Shown: one piece after another, positions 59,962 through 64,000 of the stretch
Numbering within the stretch: position 1 is the first letter of the stretch
Layout: each line of letters opens with the position of its first letter
From: Pseudomonas sp. TMP9
GTDB lineage: Bacteria; Pseudomonadota; Gammaproteobacteria; Pseudomonadales; Pseudomonadaceae
Length of the DNA: 64,000 nucleotides
NCBI RefSeq assembly: GCF_037943105.1
Contig: NZ_CP149803.1
Location: 2,274,001-2,338,000, forward strand
Direction of reading: 5' to 3'
Made by a program: the position numbers and the translations under genes
The notes under the pieces: generated by a model
The model's input: the letters and a program-made list of their open reading frames with translations, nothing else
Databases searched by the model: none
What the model was told of the DNA's origin: nothing

Positions 59962-61977
59962 TTACGGTTCTATGCGGCGTTGCAAATGAATCCAGTCAAC
60001 AATTTCACCTTCTGGTTTATAGCCACTGACTGTCTCACGCAATAGCTGGCGCACCCGGTCATAGTCATCACGCGCTACCGCCGCCAACATTTCGCTCAGC
60101 ACTGGCTTAAATGTCTCCCAAGGAAGATGCTCTTCACTGGCGCGCATGATCATTGGATGCTCAGTCGGGCTGACGTTGTCACCGATCAGCAGTTCTTCGT
60201 AGAGCTTCTCACCCGGACGCAAGCCGGTGAACTCGATGGCAATATCACCATGGGGCGCTCTATCAGAACGTACGCTTAAGCCGCTGAGGTGAATCATTTT
60301 TTCCGCCAGCTCAGCAATTTTCACCGGCTCGCCCATATCCAACACAAACACATCACCGCCCTCACCCATGGCGCCGGCCTGGATCACCAACTGCGCGGCT
60401 TCGGGGATGGTCATAAAATAGCGGGTGATATTGGGATGCGTCACCGTCACCGGCCCGCCTTTACTAATTTGCTCGTGAAACAGCGGAATCACCGAGCCGG
60501 ATGAGCCCAACACATTGCCAAAACGCACCATGGTAAAGCGCGTTTTGTTTAATTGACGTAGCGCTTTGTCATCTTCAAATAACACGGGCGCAGACTCATG
60601 GCTAAGCGCTTGCAGCACCATCTCGGCTAAACGCTTAGTACTGCCCATCACATTGGTGGGCCGCACCGCTTTATCGGTTGAGATCAGCACAAAATTGCTC
60701 ACCCCCGCCCTGATCGCAGCTTGCGCGGTGTTCAGTGTGCCCACCACGTTATTCAGCACACCTTCAGCGATATTGTGCTCAACCATGGGCACATGCTTGT
60801 ACGCCGCCGCGTGATAAAGCGTGTCTACTTTCCAGGTTTTCATCACATCCAACAGCCGATCGGCACTGCGGATAGACCCCAGAATCGGCACCAAACGCAG
60901 CGGCAGCGACTCACGTTTAATCCGCGCTTCAAGCTCTGCGTGAATGCTGTAGAGGTTGAACTCACTGTGCTCAAACAACAAAAGCGTCAGCGGCTGGTTA
61001 AGCACAATCTGCCGGCACAACTCAGCACCAATCGAGCCACCCGCGCCGGTGACCATCACCACCTGGCCGCGAATACAGCGCTCAAATAACGCCTGCTGTG
61101 GCGGCACCGCATCGCGTCCCAGTAAGTCGGCGATATCCACTTCTTGAACATCATCAACCTTGACCCGACCGCTGGCTAAATCCATAAACCCAGGGACGCT
61201 GCGTACATGCAGCGGGAAGCACTCCAGCTCAGCTAAAATCTGCCGCCGCCGAGCACGCGAAACCGAAGGCATGGCCAAGAGAATCTCATCGGCGCCGGTT
61301 TCGTTGATCATCTGCTGGATGTGCTTAGAGGTATAAACCCGCAGCCCAGCAATCGTGCGATTGGCAATGCCGGCATCATCATCAATAAACGCGACTGGGC
61401 GCATCGCACGTCCCAGCCTGAGTGCCGCCACCAACTGATTACCGGCTGCGCCTGCACCGAAAATCGCCACTTTTGGTGAACCGAAATCACGCCCTTGCAG
61501 CCTGCCAGGTTGGTCGGCTGAGAACCAGTCGCCCATAAAATACTGACGCATCAGCAAACGCAGCCCGCCGACCATCACCAGGCTCAACCACCAGTAATTG
61601 AACACCATCGAACGCGGTATAAGCTTCGGCGCACCTTGGTGCCAATAAACAACCAACGCCAGTAATAGCGCCGAGAGCGTAACGGCCTTGGCGATGGCGA
61701 GCAGCGCATCGTTTCCGAAGTACCGCATCACCGCGCGGTACATACCAAAGCGAATAAACAACGGAATGGCGATAATCGGCGCCAACGCAAATAACCAAGC
61801 ATGCCCGCCAAAAGGTTCGATCGCCTTGCTATCACCCAACCGCACAACAAACGCCAGCCAAAGGGCCGCCCAGACGAGCAGCACATCCATGCTGACCTGA
61901 ATCAATCGCTTCTGACGTCGTGGCAAGCTAACCAGACGGCTGCGCAACTTTTCAGCAAGTCTCAACACAACAAACAC
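59962..61977 (-). CDS. wbpM: UDP-GlcNAc 4,6-dehydratase/nucleotide-sugar dehydratase, WbpM/PglF-type
   Basis: 671 residues: four N-terminal membrane helices (about 27-130), a first Rossmann-like half (IFGAGAAGNQLVAAL), and the catalytic half with TGAGGSIGAELCR and the SxM(x3)K-type site TDKAVRPTNVMGSTKRLAEM, where Met replaces the usual Tyr of SDRs, as known for WbpM/PglF. It makes the 4-keto-6-deoxy sugar that starts QuiNAc, FucNAc or bacillosamine synthesis. AAGGA precedes the GTG start. The last gene of the polysaccharide cluster. Confidence 0.93.
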   Translation of the reverse strand: MFVVLRLAEKLRSRLVSLPRRQKRLIQVSMDVLLVWAALWLAFVVRLGDSKAIEPFGGHAWLFALAPIIAIPLFIRFGMYRAVMRYFGNDALLAIAKAVTLSALLLALVVYWHQGAPKLIPRSMVFNYWWLSLVMVGGLRLLMRQYFMGDWFSADQPGRLQGRDFGSPKVAIFGAGAAGNQLVAALRLGRAMRPVAFIDDDAGIANRTIAGLRVYTSKHIQQMINETGADEILLAMPSVSRARRRQILAELECFPLHVRSVPGFMDLASGRVKVDDVQEVDIADLLGRDAVPPQQALFERCIRGQVVMVTGAGGSIGAELCRQIVLNQPLTLLLFEHSEFNLYSIHAELEARIKRESLPLRLVPILGSIRSADRLLDVMKTWKVDTLYHAAAYKHVPMVEHNIAEGVLNNVVGTLNTAQAAIRAGVSNFVLISTDKAVRPTNVMGSTKRLAEMVLQALSHESAPVLFEDDKALRQLNKTRFTMVRFGNVLGSSGSVIPLFHEQISKGGPVTVTHPNITRYFMTIPEAAQLVIQAGAMGEGGDVFVLDMGEPVKIAELAEKMIHLSGLSVRSDRAPHGDIAIEFTGLRPGEKLYEELLIGDNVSPTEHPMIMRASEEHLPWETFKPVLSEMLAAVARDDYDRVRQLLRETVSGYKPEGEIVDWIHLQRRIEP

Positions 61978-62197
61978 CTCAATCCTTAGAGCATAAAAAC
62001 AAGCGAAGTGAAGCCCCTCGCCGGATAAAAAAGACTGCTGCTGGAAAAATTCAACGGTGAACAGACGCTCAGCTACAAATGTAAGACCAACGTCAAAAAA
62101 CCCTGTCGGCGACGCTACAACTACGCTGGCGGTAATAGCCCTTACAAACCATTAGAATTGCTGGGCCCCTACAACCGCCCATACAACACCTTGACAC

Positions 62198-62794
62198 CTA
62201 AACCCTAACTAACTCATCAGTCTGCAGTACCGACCCCGGCGCGTACACTGTGCCCTCGCCAACTACCACCTGATACCCCGCGCTACAGCCTGCCTGCAGC
62301 CAGGCCCGCGCGCCAATTTTCACGCCACCGGCCAACTGAACACCAACGCCAAGATGAGCAAAATCCCCAAGACTTGTATCATGATCGACGGTGGCATTGG
62401 CATTGACGATACCCCCCTGGCCAATCAGAGCATCAACACCCACCATCGCCAGCGCCATGATCGCCGTACCTGCGCCCACAACAGCGGCAGCACTCACGCA
62501 GGCGCGCGGGTGCACGATGGTTACAAGCTGCAAACCAGCCCTGTGAATGGCATTGACGCACTGCTCACGCAGGGCGTTATTACCAATTGCTGCAATGGCG
62601 CCTTCGCACTGAATACCTAAGGCAGCTAACCCCGCCACGTCAGCGACAACCGGCCAGCCAAAGGTTTCGCGCAGCTCGGGCCAGCGGTCATCAACAAATG
62701 CAACCCATTGCCAATCACCGCTGAGCAACGCTGCTTCTGCAACAGCCTTGCCGTGCCCGCCTGCACCGATGATAAGTAATGTCTTCTCGCTCAC
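62198..62794 (-). CDS. PglD/NeuD-type sugar O/N-acetyltransferase
   Basis: 198 residues: an N-terminal sugar-binding domain starting with GAGGHGK and a left-handed beta-helix with the general-base His at 138 (VDHDT, equivalent to the EHE site of PglD). It probably acetylates a UDP-4-amino-sugar made from the WbpM product. GTG start, with GGAG nine bases before it. About 220 bases separate it from wbpM downstream. Confidence 0.82.
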   Translation of the reverse strand: MSEKTLLIIGAGGHGKAVAEAALLSGDWQWVAFVDDRWPELRETFGWPVVADVAGLAALGIQCEGAIAAIGNNALREQCVNAIHRAGLQLVTIVHPRACVSAAAVVGAGTAIMALAMVGVDALIGQGGIVNANATVDHDTSLGDFAHLGVGVQLAGGVKIGARAWLQAGCSAGYQVVVGEGTVYAPGSVLQTDELVRV

Positions 62795-62845
62795 GCCCGC
62801 AGCTCCATTTCACATACCCGGCTTGAAGGCATCAGAGCCAGAGAC

Positions 62846-63406
62846 TTAATGAGAGACACCATGACGACTTACCACCTTGACGAAGGTCAACCAAAGAATA
62901 CGTATGTCGAACCACAGCGACTGCTTATTTAAATATTCAACATCCAACTTAACCTTTTGCGGAATAGGCAACTCGTCCCGGCCATTGACCTGAGCCCAAC
63001 CGGTAAGCCCAGGTAGCAGATGATGCACTCCACTTTGCGTACGCAAAGCAATCAAATCGTCCTGATTAAACAATGCAGGCCTTGGACCGACAAAGCTCAT
63101 GTCGCCCCTTAAGATGCTCCACAGTTGCGGTAACTCATCCAGGCTAGATTTACGCAAGAACGAGCCAATCGGCGTCAGGTGGGCATTGGGGTCTTGTAAC
63201 AAGTGGGTCGCCACCGCAGGCGTGCCAACACGCATGCTACGAAATTTAGGCATACGGAAAATCTCATTGTCCCGCCCCACGCGATCCGACCAGTACAGCG
63301 CAGGCCCATTCGACGTCAGGCGCACAGCCAAGGCAACTAGGCCAACCGGTAACAGAAGTACCAGCGCAGCACACGCGCCAAGAAACAGGTCAAACAAACG
63401 CTTCAT
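62846..63406 (-). CDS. Undecaprenyl-phosphate sugar phosphotransferase, PglC/WcaJ-type (short form)
   Basis: 186 residues: one N-terminal hydrophobic helix (MKRLFDLFLGACAALVLLLPVG), then the conserved RVGRDNEIFRMPKFRSM, SLDELPQLWSILRGDMSFVGPRP and PGLTGWAQVNGRD of the small phosphoglycosyl transferases. It loads the first sugar-phosphate onto the lipid carrier. ATG at 63406 was chosen over a GTG three codons earlier. Overlap of function with PglD and WbpM suggests one pathway. Confidence 0.85.
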   Translation of the reverse strand: MKRLFDLFLGACAALVLLLPVGLVALAVRLTSNGPALYWSDRVGRDNEIFRMPKFRSMRVGTPAVATHLLQDPNAHLTPIGSFLRKSSLDELPQLWSILRGDMSFVGPRPALFNQDDLIALRTQSGVHHLLPGLTGWAQVNGRDELPIPQKVKLDVEYLNKQSLWFDIRILWLTFVKVVSRHGVSH

Positions 63407-63494
63407 ATCCACCACACATAAATAAAATCACCCACGGGTTAAACGTTGGAAAAATGCAGTCGCGTTAACCCGGTAACGCACATCCAACATACCT

Positions 63495-64000
63495 TCAGCG
63501 CTGCTGAAGAAAACTCTCCGCCGTTTTAGCCAGCGCCTCATCAACGCTGACTGGCGGAGTCCAATTGAGTAGTTCGCGTGTCTTGCTGATATCGACTTGC
63601 AGCGAGCCACACAACCGTTGGGCAAGTGCTTGCTTACCCAACAGCGCCGCCCCTACTTCGAGCAACCGACTTGGCACTGGCAACAAGCGCGCCGGCTTGC
63701 CCAGCGCCGTGCCCATCCGGCGCAACAACTCGGTAGTCGAAAGATCCTCGCCATCACTGACCAAAAAGGTCTGATTCGCAGCAGCAGGGTGGTCGATACA
63801 GGTCACGATCAGATCGATCAAATTGTCCAAGGCGACAAGGCTGCGTCGATTGTGGATAGCCCCAAAAGGCAAAGGCACACCCTTGTGCAGCCAGCGCATC
63901 ATGTTAAGGAAGTTGGCCTTAACACCCGGCCCATAAACCAGAACCGGACGGATAATTACCACCTGCATCCCGGTTTCGTCCGCCAATACCCGCAAACCCT
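63495..64000 (-). CDS. NAD-dependent epimerase/reductase, truncated by the window end
   Basis: The frame runs off the right edge, so only the C-terminal ~168 residues are seen (MQVVIIRPVLVYGPGVKANF onwards). The extended-SDR C-terminal half is present (RRSLVALDNLIDLIV; TWTPP-like ending NWTPPVSVDEALAKTAESF). Related proteins are UDP-sugar 4-epimerases or the WbpV-type 4-ketoreductase that makes QuiNAc/FucNAc. A codon at 63995 is not a credible start. Confidence 0.85.
   Translation of the reverse strand, partial: GLRVLADETGMQVVIIRPVLVYGPGVKANFLNMMRWLHKGVPLPFGAIHNRRSLVALDNLIDLIVTCIDHPAAANQTFLVSDGEDLSTTELLRRMGTALGKPARLLPVPSRLLEVGAALLGKQALAQRLCGSLQVDISKTRELLNWTPPVSVDEALAKTAESFLQQR

Overview
The window looks like a chromosomal segment of a Pseudomonas species (gammaproteobacteria). 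Support comes from the Pseudomonas-type rsxABCDGE-nth operon, the four-gene N-acetylglutaminylglutamine amide (NAGGN) region, a very large NAD-dependent glutamate dehydrogenase, an OprD-family porin, MotY, and a wbpM/comEA pair ending an O-antigen locus. Several gene orders match, from memory, separate stretches of P. aeruginosa PAO1 (dcd-apbC-metG, rsx-nth, gloA-argG-motY-pyrC-rnt, gdhB-moxR-bat, oprD/yqjD/dgt/yggL/dacB, NAGGN, wbpM-comEA). The window therefore reads as conserved core blocks joined in a different order. Most genes are GC-rich; one two-gene cassette is clearly AT-richer. I saw no tRNA, rRNA, CRISPR array, intact insertion sequence or prophage.

Layout: 1-1.3 kb holds the 3' part of a penicillin-acylase-family gene cut by the window edge. 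1.6-7.1 kb holds nadE, dcd, a cold-shock protein, apbC and metG. 7.2-8.9 kb is an AT-rich pair, a GT2 glycosyltransferase and a 2OG-Fe(II) oxygenase. 9.2-16.1 kb is the rsx electron-transport operon overlapping nth, followed by a small acidic protein. 16.1-20.8 kb holds gloA, argG and motY (minus) facing pyrC-rnt (plus). 21-25.9 kb is the giant NAD-glutamate dehydrogenase. 26-32.9 kb is a MoxR-DUF58-Bat operon with overlapping genes. It runs directly into a headless C-terminal half of sucD (succinyl-CoA synthetase alpha), followed by a terminator. 33.5-40 kb holds a chemoreceptor, a glutaredoxin-like protein, a DUF5610 protein, an OprD porin and an ammonium transporter. 40.3-41.5 kb is a YqjD/YqjE/YqjK-like membrane trio, then an EAL protein, dgt, a FUSC-like membrane protein, yggL and dacB. 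47.5-56.5 kb is the NAGGN osmolyte cluster: a divergent MarR regulator, the amidotransferase, the synthetase, an M42 peptidase and a hybrid sensor kinase. A 91-bp tandem REP-type array sits between the synthetase and the peptidase. 56.5-59.3 kb holds an unrecognised protein, an MFS transporter and an SDR oxidoreductase. 59.4 kb to the end, all minus strand, is comEA, wbpM, a PglD-like acetyltransferase, a PglC-like sugar-phosphate transferase and a truncated epimerase, the end of a surface-polysaccharide locus.

Three REP-type sites share a core reading GTAGCCCGGAT...ATCCGGG. They lie after rsxC (providing its stop codon), after rnt, and as the multi-copy array inside the NAGGN cluster. The observations I would follow first are the orphan sucD fragment at the end of the bat operon, the 91-bp array, and the AT-rich glycosyltransferase/oxygenase cassette. 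I did not find a clearly new multi-gene system.
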